NCBI RefSeq assembly: GCF_027172205.1
Contig: NC_070604.1
Location: forward strand, 66,729,023 to 66,793,022
Length of the DNA stretch: 64,000 bases
Source: Podarcis raffonei
Taxonomy: Eukaryota; Chordata; Lepidosauria; Squamata; Lacertidae
Direction of reading: 5' to 3'
Positions 49,141 to 62,489 of this stretch are shown one piece after another. Position numbers and translations under genes: made by a program. The notes under the pieces were generated by a model. It searched no databases. It had not been told where the DNA came from and worked only from the letters and a program-made list of their open reading frames with translations. Each line of letters begins with the position of its first letter. Position 1 is the first letter of the stretch.

Positions 49141-50070
49141 ATGAGCAGCCAGAGCGCAGAGCGAGAAGCCCCGCCGGGGAGGTCTGAGGGGTGCTTCTCG
49201 CCATTCTTTCCTAGCTGCTGCTACAAGGCAGGGAAAAGGGGAGAGAAACAGCTGTTTACGGTTCCTCTCCTCAGGAGCAACAGCTGCTGATTGGCTGCTC
49301 TTCCTTCAAAATAAAAGTGGCAGTCTTAAGCACACTTTTTTCAAATACTTAAGAATGAGACTTGTCGCCCCTGAGGAAAACGCCTCCCTCCCTCTCCCAA
49401 GGCTTCAGGTGAGACATTATTAAACGCAGGAAAGGCGGGAGCCTGGGAAACTGTTGAATTTCTGGGCTTCACTCGGTGAGGTACCGCGAATGTCAGTTGC
49501 TCGCCGCCTTCTTTCCCTGAGGGAGAAGCAGGGCGGATGACTCGTCAGAGGCTTGGCGAAGTGTGGCGGGCTGGGTGGACCTGCGAGCCGGAGGACGAGG
49601 CGAGGGCTGAGGGCAGCGTGTTCTGTTTTCCCCCTCCGGCTGACGCGAAGGCACAGAAGGCGGCGAGGCTGCCGCACGCGCCGGGAGAGCGTGCTGGGGT
49701 CCTCCCTCCCCACCTTCACACGGGGCGAGATTAAAATCCAGGCGCGCACCCAACCTCGCCAGCCAGTCCACAGCGTCGTTCCGGGCAGAGGGGCAGAGGC
49801 AGGTGAGACTGACGAGGGGAAAGGAACTGCCAAAGCCATAAAAGCCACAGGAGGGGGAAACAAAAGCCAACCCAAGGGGAGGCAGCGACACCAGAGACGG
49901 GCAGAGAGGCAGTCACTGGCGCACGCTCTGGAGATGGGACTGGGCAGAGAGCTCTGGGGGATGGGGGGCCGCTCAAGGGAGCCCTCCTGAGAGCCAGAGG
50001 TTTCCAGGTTTGGTGGCTTGGAGGAGAGCGACTGCAGCCATAAGGTGGGCTTAGCAGGCGAGTCGCCTCA

Positions 50071-50094
50071 GGGCTGCTGCTGCTGCTGCTGCTT
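50071..50094 (+). repeat. SAMD5: (GCT)n trinucleotide run in SAMD5 leader
   Basis: About eight GCT units (GGGCTGCTGCTGCTGCTGCT onward) some 190 bp before the start codon. If transcribed it would lie in the 5' UTR as a CUG-type repeat of normal, short length. Confidence 0.8.
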
Positions 50095-50104
50095 TGGGAT
50101 TTAA

Positions 50105-51400
<1,296 letters not shown>

Positions 51401-51620
51401 TGTGCAGCTGAAGCAGCGGGAGGTGCCGCTGAACAAATTCAAGCAGCAAAGGAGGAGAGTTCAGCTCCATGTCTCTGGGCGGGGCGCTGGGGAGAGAAGC
51501 AACAGGCAGCTAATGAGCAAGAAACGGAGGGAGTTGATAGAGGACAAAAACATGTGCGCCTTCTGGTTTTCTACTTCCTTGTTCCGCCCCCCCCCGGATA
51601 TAACGGAGGTTGACTTGTAG

Positions 51621-53657
51621 TCGTAGATAGACGAGGGAGAAGAGCGCCCGCGCTTCAATGCTGAATATGCAAAGTAAACTGACAACTTTGTTTGGGGAAG
51701 AGATTTCCTGGTTATTGTTCATGCTTCACCCCAGCCCACTGGGTGAAAGTGGCAGGCAGGCTGTGGAAATAATACAACTGAAACATCTCAGACAGTGTAG
51801 TTGCGACTGGACAACTAGAAAAGGAAAATCTATAGGCAGGAATTCATATAAATGATACCTTACTTTATATGGCAAATGTGAGTACATAAAACATTTTAAA
51901 ACTTTGTTCTACCATTCAGATGCACATACAGTCCTTTGTCGTAATCTTCATGTTGAAGGAAGGGCATGGCTGAGAGACTTTCCTGTTAAGTGCCATACTT
52001 ACTTTAAAGAGCAGTTCCTTATGTGAATTGTGTTAGGGGAGGGGAGAGATCTCTCATTTCATGATGAGAAACCCAACCCATCCCATCCATGTTTATTTAG
52101 TAAATGACAACTCTGCTAATTGAGGTTTACTGCCATGTAAGTATGCATAGAGCTGTAGCTTGAGGCTACAATCCTATACTTAAGTTACTTATGAGTGAGT
52201 CTAATTAAATTCACTCCAGCTTACTTCGGAGTAGAGAGTCTTAGGAATGTACTCTTGACTTGATTACTGTTACAGACAGTAGTTGAGTACTATCTCAACT
52301 AATATAAAAATTGGTAAATCCATTAGTATCCAAAAGTTGCTTCATGGCAGTCTAGGATTCACAGCAGAAACTTTTGCATGCTTACTCAGACATATGTTCA
52401 GCTGGGCTTACTCACAAGTAAGTGTGCATAGGGTTGCTGTCACAGGGTCTCTGTAAAATTAATCTCATAATTGGATATTGGGTGCATTTTATCTCTGTGT
52501 GTACACACTGTATAATTATGTGTGCATACTGCAAGGCACCATGCAATGCAAAGGTGGTCATTTTGCATTCTAGGGCAGGAGGACTTGTTTTGAACTTTCC
52601 TTCCCCTGCACACTTTTTCCTTACAACAATCCCGTGAGTTGGTTAGGGTGGGAGGTTGTAATTGACTCAAGGTGACCATGTGAGTTTTACAGGAAGGTGT
52701 GATTTGAACCAGATATCTGAGTGTGTTACTATGTGCATTGGGCAGGTGGGATGAGGTGGGGCAACACAGAGCTCACACAATGATCCTTGGTATCAGAATT
52801 GGAATGCAAAAAGTTGTTAACATCTTGCAAGTTCGAGGGTTCATGGGGGGGGCTCTAGAATGGTGTGTAGTGGAGTCTTATATAGAAGTTTGCTTTTGTA
52901 ATTTTTTTCAGACAAAGCAAAATTTATTCCACAGCATCACCTCCATCTCACTAAAGAGGCTGTGGAGGGTGCCATGGTGTGGTTCGTCTCATAATGTTTT
53001 GGACCAGCTCTGGCTGTATGCCTTTTCATTTTAAAGGAGTTCTCTTGCGTTTCTCACTCTAATATCACAGATGGTACATTTTGCAAAGAGTTAACTAGAA
53101 CTTTTTTTGCTTACTCACTGACTTGAGTTTGCATGTTTGTCTGGAGTCTGGAGTTTGAAAGTGGGATTTGTATTACCCTTGTTTTCAAGCTGCTGGAAAA
53201 TCTGTGGGCATGATGAATGGGGGCGGAGTTGTAGTGTTTTGAAGCAGGCTAGAAGTTTTCTTCTGTGTGAAGTTTGGTGACAGAACTTGAGAGGAGAGTT
53301 GTTTAGTACTGTATGTATGTAAGTCTTATTATACTGCTTAGATGACTTTTTGCTTTAGTGCTTCTTGGAATACTTGTGAAACAAGGTGACAGTTAATGGT
53401 GATGCATTTCTTGTTTCTATTTAGTTCTTGGTGGTGGGAAATGTGTCTGGTAAAAGCCTGTAAGAAATTTAAAAAAAATTCCATGAGATGGTAAGGGTGC
53501 AGGATCCAAACATTTATTGAAGTGTGAAACTAATTAATGAAATCAAGGAAAAATATATTGTAGGACAAACTTATTTGGCATTCTGAAGGACTCCTCTGAA
53601 ACACAAAGTTGTACTATGGATTTTTAGCTGCTCCTGGAACTTGCAGTACATCCTATC
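51621..53657 (+). other. SAMD5: SAMD5 intron 1, first part
   Basis: AT-rich intron. At 52,595-52,715 there is a short antisense SINE-type tail (CTTACAACAATCCCGTGAGT, TTGACTCAAGGTGACCATGT). Nothing else is identified. Confidence 0.5.
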
Positions 53658-54076
53658 TGTCAGGACTGATCGTTGTCCTCTTCAGATCACCACACAAACG
53701 CTTCTTGTTCTTTTATAACTTTTTATTCTGTATTAACAAAATAATCTTATAAACAGTTCTTAACTATTATTCCTCAGAGTCACTTCTTTCAGATACCTTC
53801 TGAGCTCTGCTTCTCCATGACCAGCCACCCTCAAAATGGCGAAGGCGCCTTTCCCTTAGTTTTCCCGCTCTTTTTTCTAACCTCCTGGCTAGAGCTGGCC
53901 TGTATCTCCCCTCCTCCCAATCTGAGCTAGAACTTAACCCTTGCCTTTCCTGTGAACAGCCAGGCCCTCCCTGTTGTTCCTCTTGCTCCCTTCTATTAGA
54001 TTCACTGCTCTCCTTCCCCCCTTGGGGAATGCTTTCTCCCTCTGATAAACTGAAAACTTCTAACTCTTCCCTGACA
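53658..54076 (-). mobile_element. Solo LTR of an LTR retroelement (Gypsy- or ERV-like)
   Basis: 419 bp bounded by the inverted words TGTCAGG and CCTGACA, the TG...CA termini of long terminal repeats. A perfect 5-bp target duplication, CTATC, lies at 53,653-53,657 and 54,077-54,081. Orientation is minus: AATAAA in a T-rich context is read on that strand about 60 bp before the downstream end. No internal region, primer-binding site or polypurine tract adjoins it, so this is a solo LTR left by recombination. The intact duplication and termini suggest moderate to young age. Family not assigned; Gypsy is my preference. Confidence 0.85.
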
Positions 54077-54081
54077 CTATC

Positions 54082-55714
54082 CATGCTCACTCAGAAGTGA
54101 TGCTAAATCCAGTGACTCTTATTCCCAAGGAAGTATACATAGCTAAAGTGTTATAATCCACCTTTTGTGAGGAAAGAGGTCAATGTTAAATGTCCGAGGA
54201 GACACTGAGACTAGTAATAGCTGATATGTGCTTTAATGATTTTTAAGACAAATGCCAACACCTGCAAGTTTACCACTGAGTTCAGTAATTGCCTTGAATT
54301 CTTTGCCTTTTTGAAAATCATGCTTTTGCAAGAGAAGTAGACAACAGCATAATAGGGTTTCCTGATTATCAGAACTGGTTTATGCAGAAACTTCAAACTA
54401 ATTTATTTTCACTGCAAAATTGGTTTATATGGATGACAGGTGAAATTGGTATCTGTAATCTGGTCTCTGTAATGCAATAATAGTGTAAGCTTCTCTTAGC
54501 CTTTTAGCTCACAAAAATATTTTTCACAGTCATCATGGACAGTATAGTGGATGATGACTGGCCAACTTTCAGCAAAAACAGTTCTAAATGCAAATGGATA
54601 AATGAATGCATCTGGAAATATAAATTTTTAAGGGAGGGGCAAATCATAGTGTCAGCCTATAAAACAATGGTGCATCCAATGGAGATATGCTATTGGCAGT
54701 GCTGGCCATTTCATATTATAAAAGCTGTTGATCAAATGAGGTGTCAAGTAGGAGCCATGCTGGTTGTCAAATGTGTGTCAGAATTTAATGCAAAATAATA
54801 GTTGCATGTGCGCACACATGCAAAAACCTAACCTCCTGATTTTTAGAAGTTGTCAGAGGAAAGACTTGAAAATTAGCCAGAGCAGTTATCAGAATAGTTT
54901 TATGACTATGCAAACTATATCACTCTAGTAGGAATAGGGTATCATGTATAATGGCATTTAAAAATACAGTGGCTATGGAACAAAGTCTTTTCTTGTGTTC
55001 CATGATATCGTTGCATAGATTGGTTTTGTCAGTAAGTAACTTCTGACAGCAGCAGCAGCAAACCACATTCAGTGGACTGGAAGTATAATATAATTGGCAA
55101 AGACAGTGTGTGAATTTCTGTCCTCTGCAAATAAATGGCAAATAAATCTGGTGTAAGGCTGATTTTATTTTATATTTTAAGTAAGTATGTTTAAAACAAA
55201 GCCACAAGAAGCAAACTGTCCCTGAAAGTTTATTTAAAAACAGAAATGCAGTCCTTCTATTGAAACAAAATTTGTTATTGTGGTCTCGGAAATTCTCCCT
55301 GTAGAGATAAACTGCCTGCTTCCTTGATGACATCTCTCTGTTATGATTAGAGAATATAAAGTTCTTTGCAATTTCAGGTTTGTGATTTTCAAATGAATGC
55401 TTTTTTCACTGATTTCCTTCTATATGATAGTGATAAAGCAACTGGGCAGTATCCAGAAAATTAGAGAAATATTGTGACTTATGCAGTTTTAGTACTCTAT
55501 AGCTTCATATAGGAGAAATGAACTCACACTATAAGATGACCCTTACTCCACTTGTCCAGCATTTACAGTTATGTGTGGTCTGCTGGATAAGACAAGGAGT
55601 ATTTAGCTTAAACGTAGCACCCAGCATGGGAATATAACACTTTCACAGATCAGCTTAAATGTATCAGCATATACAGTATTCTTTGGCTCTATTATTTCTA
55701 ATATTTGAAAATAA
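54082..55714 (+). other. SAMD5: SAMD5 intron 1, no feature identified
   Basis: AT-rich sequence with short chance frames on both strands; none carries a family motif. Confidence 0.45.
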
Positions 55715-55885
55715 TGTGTTGTGCTGATATCTCACATTTCATGTCTTCAAAGCACTTGAGTGCTTCACATACTTTCTCAGTATAACTTACAACATCCCTG
55801 TAAGGTAGCTGAGACAGTATCATTATTCTTTCTACGTTGCAGATACGGTGCTGAGAGGCTCAATCTGGTCAATGAAATAGATCCC
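55715..55885 (-). repeat. MIR/CORE-like old SINE remnant, antisense
   Basis: TTACAACATCCCTGTAAGGT, TATCATTATTCTTTC, GTTGCAGATACGGTGCTGAG and AGGCTC follow the antisense order of the conserved part of MIR-type SINEs. Diverged, so probably ancient. Confidence 0.5.
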
Positions 55886-56033
55886 GTAGTTACAATGTTC
55901 TTTAGACCCCCAATGAATGGGATAATTTTTACCTGTGGCCAAAGACCTCTGATTAGCTGCATGTAGAAGTTGCATGTTAAAGAGCCTCTGAAAAGTTACT
56001 TATTGTAGTTTAGTGCTACAACTGCAATTGGGG

Positions 56034-56246
56034 AGTGCAAGTAGATAAATTGGTACCGCTCCGGTGGGAAGGTAAACGGTGTTTCCGTGCTCTGCTCTGG
56101 TTTGCCAGAAGCGGCTTAGTCATCCTGGCTGCATGACCCGGAAGCTGTACGCCGGCTCCCTCGGCCAATAAAGCGAGATGAGCGCCGCAACCCCAGAGTC
56201 GGCCACGACTGGACCTAATGGTCAGGGGTCCCTTTACCTTTACCTA
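56034..56246 (+). mobile_element. 5'-truncated SINE with BovB-like tail
   Basis: Same family as 1863-2217 but beginning in mid-body at AGTGCAAGTAGATAAATTGG. It keeps GACCCGGAAGCTGTACGCCG and the tail AGAGTCGGCCACGACTGGAC to CTTTACCTTTACC. Identity with the full-length copy is very high over the shared part, so it too is young. Confidence 0.92.
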
Positions 56247-56249
56247 CAT

Positions 56250-57570
56250 TTACTGTGACATTTGGGAATGCAGCTTTTAGACTCTTATGTAATACGGTAT
56301 ATGAAGACTGCATCTAAATAGTAGTCGATCATGAGATTGGCTCTAGGCTACTCATGTGCCCCTAGACATGATCCAGCTGCCTTGCTGCATGTACATGATT
56401 TGTAATTTGAGATATGGGTGCATTGGGTTGCACATTGCATGGACCTGTGACTTAAAATATGTTACTAATTGTAACTTACATGTCAGTATTCTCTCTGTGA
56501 TAGATATGTTCTCATTTCTTGGTTGTATTTGCATATGCCTTAAGACATAATGTTAATAATACATCTTCTACAAGCAACATGGTAAGTAGCCTTAAGGCTT
56601 TGATACCTGGTTGGGTTTCTTTCTTTGCCCCAAAGTTTTTGAACATGCTAAAACAGTTTTTAACACACAGCCCAACTAGCTCCTTCCCATTTCTGCACTG
56701 GATTGTGGTATTTTATAGGTATGGTAACTCAGTGAAGAAGACTTGTGTATGCACCAGTTAAAAAGCCAACAAAATGCTGCATTTTTATTGCCATACACAT
56801 TTACCAGATTCTTGTATTGTAAATAAAAGGGGAATGTTGCTGAAGTTAGGAAGTATCAACTGAATGACAAAACAAACTTTTCATTTACATAGCACATAAT
56901 CATTAACATTGTAGGATCTGAAACTGCACTAAACACACTTATATGTATGACATGAATAACCAATCAGTATTTATGCATATAAACTTTTCAGCATTTTTAG
57001 AGGATAAAAATATCTGTACTTCAAATTTAAAAGTGCCATTTGAAAATCAAGTTACTTACGTATGCACAAAGGGAATCTCTGGAAGTTAGTTCCATGTACT
57101 TGCTTGGGATGCAAGCAGTTTACAGTTGGAGCGCATATGTGCTATTCTACATTTTCAAAACAGGTAATGCAATGTCGTAACCAGAAGAATGAGCCTTGGA
57201 ATTAAACTGGCATAATGCTGTATATGGCAAAGAAAGAAAGAAACCAAAAGAAAATTATTTAAGAAGATTTTCTCTTTGGAGGAAAGGCAGGATATAAATG
57301 CAAGAAATAAGTACAATTAATGACCTAGTGTAGGATGTTCCTCGGGAAAATAATTGAATAATAATTCCTGATAACTGCTGTTTAGTTTCATTCAAATTAT
57401 TCCATACCCCCAAATGCATCTGGCATACAAACAACAAAATAAAGCTACTGAAAAGATAAGAATTAGGGTTAACCATAAGATGAAAATCCTTTTAAAAATC
57501 CAAACCCTATATACCATTGTAAGCCAGCTGCTGGTGCGACAAAATGGTATTTACTTGGAATAGGAAAAGA
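56250..57570 (+). other. SAMD5: SAMD5 intron 1, mostly unassigned
   Basis: AT-rich. A short LINE-tail-like end (GGAAAGGCAGGATATAAATG) lies at 57,280-57,312. Otherwise nothing recognised. Confidence 0.45.
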
Positions 57571-57574
57571 GCCT

Positions 57575-57855
57575 TTTTGACTTGGTTCAAGGTGCTGGTT
57601 TTGGTATATAAAGCCCTATACAGCTTGGGACAAAGATGTATGAAAGATACTCCGATATAACAGGGATTGGGTCTTCATTGTCATGGCGCACCTACTTTTT
57701 GGAATTTCCTCCCTTTAACTATTAGGCATGTTCTCTGTTGTCTTTTTGGTGCCTACTGAGGACCTTCCTCTTTCAACAAGACTTTAAGTTTCCCATTTTG
57801 TATCTGTATTGGAATTGTTCTTAAAGTGTTTTTATTGTTTTATCCCTTCTTATTT
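57575..57855 (+). mobile_element. L2-like LINE, C-terminal part
   Basis: Sense-strand reading gives FKVLVLVYKALYSLGQRCMK-like text (with one frame adjustment before it) and further on a TFWNFLPL motif. This is the usual end of ORF2 in L2-like elements, where the texts are HFKVLLLTYKAL and PALWNALP. A TTTTATTG-rich 3' UTR start follows. Decayed. Confidence 0.65.
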
Positions 57856-57959
57856 ACTGCGTAGGGTTCCATGGGAAGCTTTTTTTCTCTATTCTGTTGG
57901 GCTTCACATGGCATCAAGCTTGGGCTGTGGCAGGACTCTACTACCATCTTCCTCCTTCT

Positions 57960-58178
57960 CAAGTGGTACCTCGGGTTAAGTACTTAATTCATTCCGGAGG
58001 TCCGTACTTAACCTGAAACTGTTCTTAACCTGAAGCACCACTTTAGCTAATGGGGCCTCCCGCTGCTGCTGCTGCGCCGCCGGAGCACGATTTCTGTTCT
58101 CATCCTGAAGCAAAGTTCTTAACCTGAAGCACTATTTCTGGGTTAGTGCTGAAGCGTATGTAACCCGAGGTACCACTG
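57960..58178. mobile_element. pogo/Tigger-like short element, copy 3
   Basis: The left end is AAGTGGTACCTCGGGTTAAG and the right end is TAACCCGAGGTACCACTG followed by TA (58,179-58,180). The inside has TTAACCTGAAGCACCACTTT and a GCTGCTGCTGCTGCGCCG block matching the corresponding block of copy 1. The left TA flank is lost. Confidence 0.8.
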
Positions 58179-58181
58179 TAA

Positions 58182-59270
58182 CTAAGTGAGTTGATAGGGT
58201 CTAGCATTCCATGAACAAGTAGGACATGGGTACAGAATGGGCTCACAATATGTGTGTGCAGTAAATTTTACGGCTGTGACTTCTTTTGCATAAGACATGG
58301 AAAAGAAGATTGCCAGTGAAATAAGAATTACACTTCACAGCTGTCCAGATGAAATGAAAACGGATATCTTTCTCTAGAAAATTTAGTATTAAGAATGCTA
58401 TATATAAATTTTCATTTTAGAGACAAAAGATGGGGTTGGTAATGAACTTCACCAATCAACCGCCTAGGTATGGTGAGCTCAATTTCATTCTAGATCAAAG
58501 CATGCTATTCCATATTGTATCTGAAAAGTAGCAGTGATAGGAATCTGCACAGCTAATGAATTATTAATTATACAGCTAATAAAGGATTACTAAAATGTCT
58601 GAAAAATTATTCAAACTGAATAGAATTTGGGGGTTTTAATGGCCATATCTGAAATTCAGGGTTGCATAACTGTGGGACATGTCAAGAGGAATTAAGCATT
58701 CTATTTATCTTATATAAGGACTAACTGGTATCTAATAGTTTAGTGAAATTTCATTAGTGCTTCTAATTGAAATAAATGACCTGACCTGACCCTTTCTTGA
58801 GGAACGTTATTCAATTTTTGTTCCATGGAGAATTGTTCAGAGTACTGTATGGGCAAAATGAAGTAGCTAAATCAGAAGCACACATTTTAAAAACACCTCA
58901 TCTTAATAATTATGATTTGTTTGGCCACAGTAAACATAAATCAATGGACATATCACTACCTACTGTGGAGAGATCTTATAAAACTAAAACTGAGGATTAT
59001 GTAAAAATTCAGTTACATTCACAACATTGTTCAATAAATTCTGATGATTAGGTAACTTTGAGAGCACACACTGAACTATATTTAGACCTTAAATGATAAA
59101 AATGAAGACACATGCAAATAAACACAAAAGCATGAAAACAAATCCAAACAGCTGACCCTTTTGGCACTTACTTGCATAAGTGGAGGCTAGTCCATTAGAG
59201 CAAATGGGACAAAGACTCGTTATCCTTAGTCTGTTTTCAGCTAGCCCTTATAACCAGTTCAGTAGGTGGC
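58182..59270 (+). other. SAMD5: SAMD5 intron 1, no feature identified
   Basis: AT-rich sequence; no repeat or gene signal recognised. Confidence 0.45.
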
Positions 59271-59310
59271 ACTGGCTACCATCTTCCTCCTTCTCAAGTT
59301 TGTACAGTGT

Positions 59311-59493
59311 CGTAGGGCTGCAACTCAGTAGTAGAAGATCTGCTTTGCATGCAGAAGGTCCCTAGTTCAGTCCCCAGCATCTCCAGCTAGGGCTGGGTAC
59401 GTCCCCTGCCTGAAATCTTGGAGAACTCCTGTCAGTCATTGTAGACTGAGCTGGATGGGCCAGCAGCCTGACTTGGTATAAGGCTTCATTTGG
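59311..59493 (+). mobile_element. tRNA-derived SINE, sense copy
   Basis: GGGCTGCAACTCAGTAGTAG is the A-box region and GTCCCTAGTTCAGTCCCCAG the B-box region. CCTGCCTGAAATCTTGGAGA, TGTAGACTGAGCTGGATGGG and GACTTGGTATAAGGCTTC then follow in order. Nearly complete. The internal promoter words have drifted, so transcription is unlikely. Confidence 0.85.
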
Positions 59494-60227
59494 CTGGGGT
59501 TGTTAGGTACCATTGTCCAAAAACCCCTGGAGGGCTATAGGTTCCCCACTCCTCGTTTATATAAAATACATTTTTTCAGAGATAAAATCTTAGATGTATT
59601 GGTAGCTGCTGTCAACAGTACATTAAAATTGTTGACTTAAAACTTGGACAAAAATATAAAACTTTCATTGTTTCCTCCAAGTAAAAGAAAATTTTAAGTG
59701 CACTGCTATGCAGAATTTAGTGTTAACCTTTTCTGTGGCTGAATGTGAAATTTCTTTCAGAGTTGGCCCAGATACAAGTATTTCATGTTCTCAAATGTAT
59801 CTTGGGAAGTCTTTCCATTGACAAAAGCAGCTGTGCATAAATAGTAACAATACAATATTTTCTAGGAAAATGCTAGCAGTGTTTACAAAGCTAAAAATAG
59901 TTTCAGACATTCCCACTAGATACCTTTAAATAACCATATTCCTTCCTCTTTGTATATATACTTTATTCAAATATAGCACTCTGCACATTCTGCACTGGAT
60001 TTAATTCCTGTACCCCCCATATTTTAATCCAACTGTATATTGCATAAACAGAAAATATGAAGAAAGAAAGCAACCAGTACTTGCATGCTATTTATTTATT
60101 GAACTAATTTTTACAATATTGACTGGCATAGCTAGGCTTTACAATAGCCTTTGAAAGCTGCTTGGTTACACTTCAAAATTATCAAGTCTGATGCTGGTTC
60201 AGTGATGAGGACCCTGAGGGGGTATGT

Positions 60228-60484
60228 CAGGGGTCAGCAAACTTTTTCAGCAGGGGGCTGGTCCACTGTCCCTCAGACCATGTGGTGAGCTGGACTATAT
60301 TTTGGAAAGGGGGGGGGGGGGAGAACGAATTCCTATGCCTCACAAATAACTCAGAGATGCATTTTAAATAAAAGGGCACATTCTACTCATGTAAAAACAC
60401 GCTGATTCCCGGTCTGTCCGCAGGCCGGATTTAGAAGACGATTGGGCCAGATCCGGCCCCCTTGCCTTAGTTTGCCTACCCATG
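60228..60484. mobile_element. hAT (Charlie-like) MITE, 257 bp
   Basis: The termini CAGGGGTCAGCAAACT and AGTTTGCCTACCCATG are inverted repeats with a few mismatches. A perfect 8-bp target duplication, GGGTATGT, lies at 60,220-60,227 and 60,485-60,492. The interior has a GGCCGGATTTAG block and a G tract at about 60,310. The 8-bp duplication and the CAGGGGT-type end are diagnostic of hAT. Non-autonomous. Confidence 0.93.
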
Positions 60485-60754
60485 GGGTATGTCTACTGTA
60501 AAGAACCAAGAAAAGAGTTGCTAATTCTGTGGCATGCTACTTTGTTTCCATCAGTTTTGCAAAAATCTTTCCATGAATATATTTTAGGAATTGAGATACA
60601 GTGTATGACACAGAAGAACTTGAAAAGCTTAATGGGAAGAAGCTATAATATGTGTCTCTGTCTTGGTATCTAATTTTGGCTACTGTATTTCTTCTGTAAA
60701 TTAGCCTGCTCTTTGCCATAAGCCGGCTCTCATATATCCATACAAATTTTAAAA

Positions 60755-60888
60755 ACCCGTAGCAGCCCTCCTCAATCAAATGCAGCTGTGTTAAAACTCC
60801 CATCATCCCTGACTATTGGTTATGCTGGGTGGGCTTGTGGGAGTTGCGGTTCACAACACCTGGAAGGCTTCAGGTTGTGAAAGGGTGC
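60755..60888. mobile_element. hAT-type MITE, diverged
   Basis: AGCCCTCCTCAATCAAATGC, CTCCCATCATCCCTGACTAT, GGAGTTGCGGTTCACAACAC and CTGGAAGGC follow the order of the 62,657 element. The ends are worn and no clear target duplication is seen. Confidence 0.55.
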
Positions 60889-61035
60889 AACAGTTTAATA
60901 GGAGCTATTAAAATCTCTACTATAATGTCTGGTTCTGTGACCAACATTTGGTGTCCACTGGGGGGGCATCTAGGAGACACAGCTACACTATATTTAGGAT
61001 AACTTCAGATATTTTTCAGTATTTAGGCATTTCAT

Positions 61036-61086
61036 TTACAGAGTGGCTGGGGAAACTCAGCCAGATGGGCGGGGTATAAATTATTA

Positions 61087-61130
<44 letters not shown>

Positions 61131-61133
61131 TAT
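61036..61133 (+). mobile_element. L2-like LINE 3' tail with (ATT)n
   Basis: CAGAGTGGCTGGGGAAACTC and AGATGGGCGGGGTATAAATT form the 3' terminus whose antisense counterpart is seen at 63,125-63,165. It runs into about 48 bp of ATT units, the usual tail of this family. Only the extreme end was inserted. Confidence 0.8.
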
Positions 61134-61139
61134 TTTATT

Positions 61140-62480
61140 TAACCTATCACTTGTCATTAAAAACTTTGTTGGCTTGCACTGATCACAGATGCCATGCCAG
61201 ATTCATTAGTATTAGGAATTCTATTTCCTACAACCAAACCAATCTGCAACAGAAAACCAAAATACTTTATATCTAGTATTCAGAGATGAGAATTTCAACC
61301 ACAAATACTTGTGAGCCTTCTTATATAGGTTTTTTATGTGTAGGATTGTTGGGGCATCCCACAGTTCATGGTGCTTTGGTGTTTTCAACTTGCAGTTGCT
61401 GAGAGTTGGAGTTAATTAATGGAATAGTTCATGTGTACTGACTCTCTAACAAGATATTGTCCTAGTCACTATTCCACTGGAAATCTGCCACCACAAATAC
61501 AGAGAGAACTTTGTGATATGCTTTTGAAAATAAAAGCTGAAGTGAAGGCACTTAGAAGTGTTTTGCCCTTAAATGTGTTTCTAAAGAAATAAAAAAATGG
61601 TGCACCCAATTCTCAATTTCAGGTTTCTGTATCATTTGCTTATTGGCTCTATTTGCTTTTTGAAGTGAATTTTCCTGTAGGCACCATGAAAGTTGGTCAG
61701 TGGCTAATAGACTCTTTTCAAAATATGCAAGGCATATGCTTTGTGGCGTTTTTCTAGAATCACAAACATTACAATCACTAGCAGGATTTGTTTTGTGCAC
61801 CACTAGATAGTGTTGCCATGTTCCCTAGAGCACTTAGTGAGAGTGAGACTGAAGAATGAAGAATTAATTTCAAGTCTGAAATTCCCTTTGCTTGGTCAGT
61901 TTAAATTAGGTAGCTATTTTTAAAATAGCATAACTAGGTCAATCTTTTTCACTTGGATAATGCTACATCATACATTGATATACTCATCTTGACAAATTGT
62001 GGAGATTGTGTACTCTGTAGAGATTCCCATTTATTAAAACATCATGGCAGTACTATGTTTAGCAGAGGTGTTCTATTTTAAGACCTACTCTGCAGCAGAA
62101 TGTGCTGGATGTGTAAAACACTCCCAGATCTGCCACTTTGCCTGTACACTAGAGCTTTAGTGACACTGTTGGCAAATAAGGTTTAAATGCTGTCATTACA
62201 ATATATTATCTTGGCTCCGTGGACTATCTTTTATAGTAAAAACCCCAGTCTTTACATTGTCCTCTGTATGTCTGGAAGACATGAATAGTACTGTAGCAGT
62301 TATTCCCAGATGAGAGAAAGGACATAATGTGCTAAATTAATGAAGAACATATTACTTGCCTGGTCTATATTTTGTAGCACGGACCAAAGACACTAACCTA
62401 TGTCTTTTTATCAAAACAGATGATAGGTTAAATGTATTAACATATTTGGCACACATTTTTTAACTTGAAAAATGAGCCTT
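61140..62480 (+). other. SAMD5: SAMD5 intron 1, no feature identified
   Basis: AT-rich and without recognisable repeat or coding signals. Confidence 0.45.
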
Positions 62481-62489
62481 GCAGGAAGA

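Noticed and set aside
59311-59345. tRNA-like A and B boxes
   Set aside because: They belong to a SINE head. There is no cloverleaf with acceptor stem, so no tRNA gene is called here or at the other SINEs.
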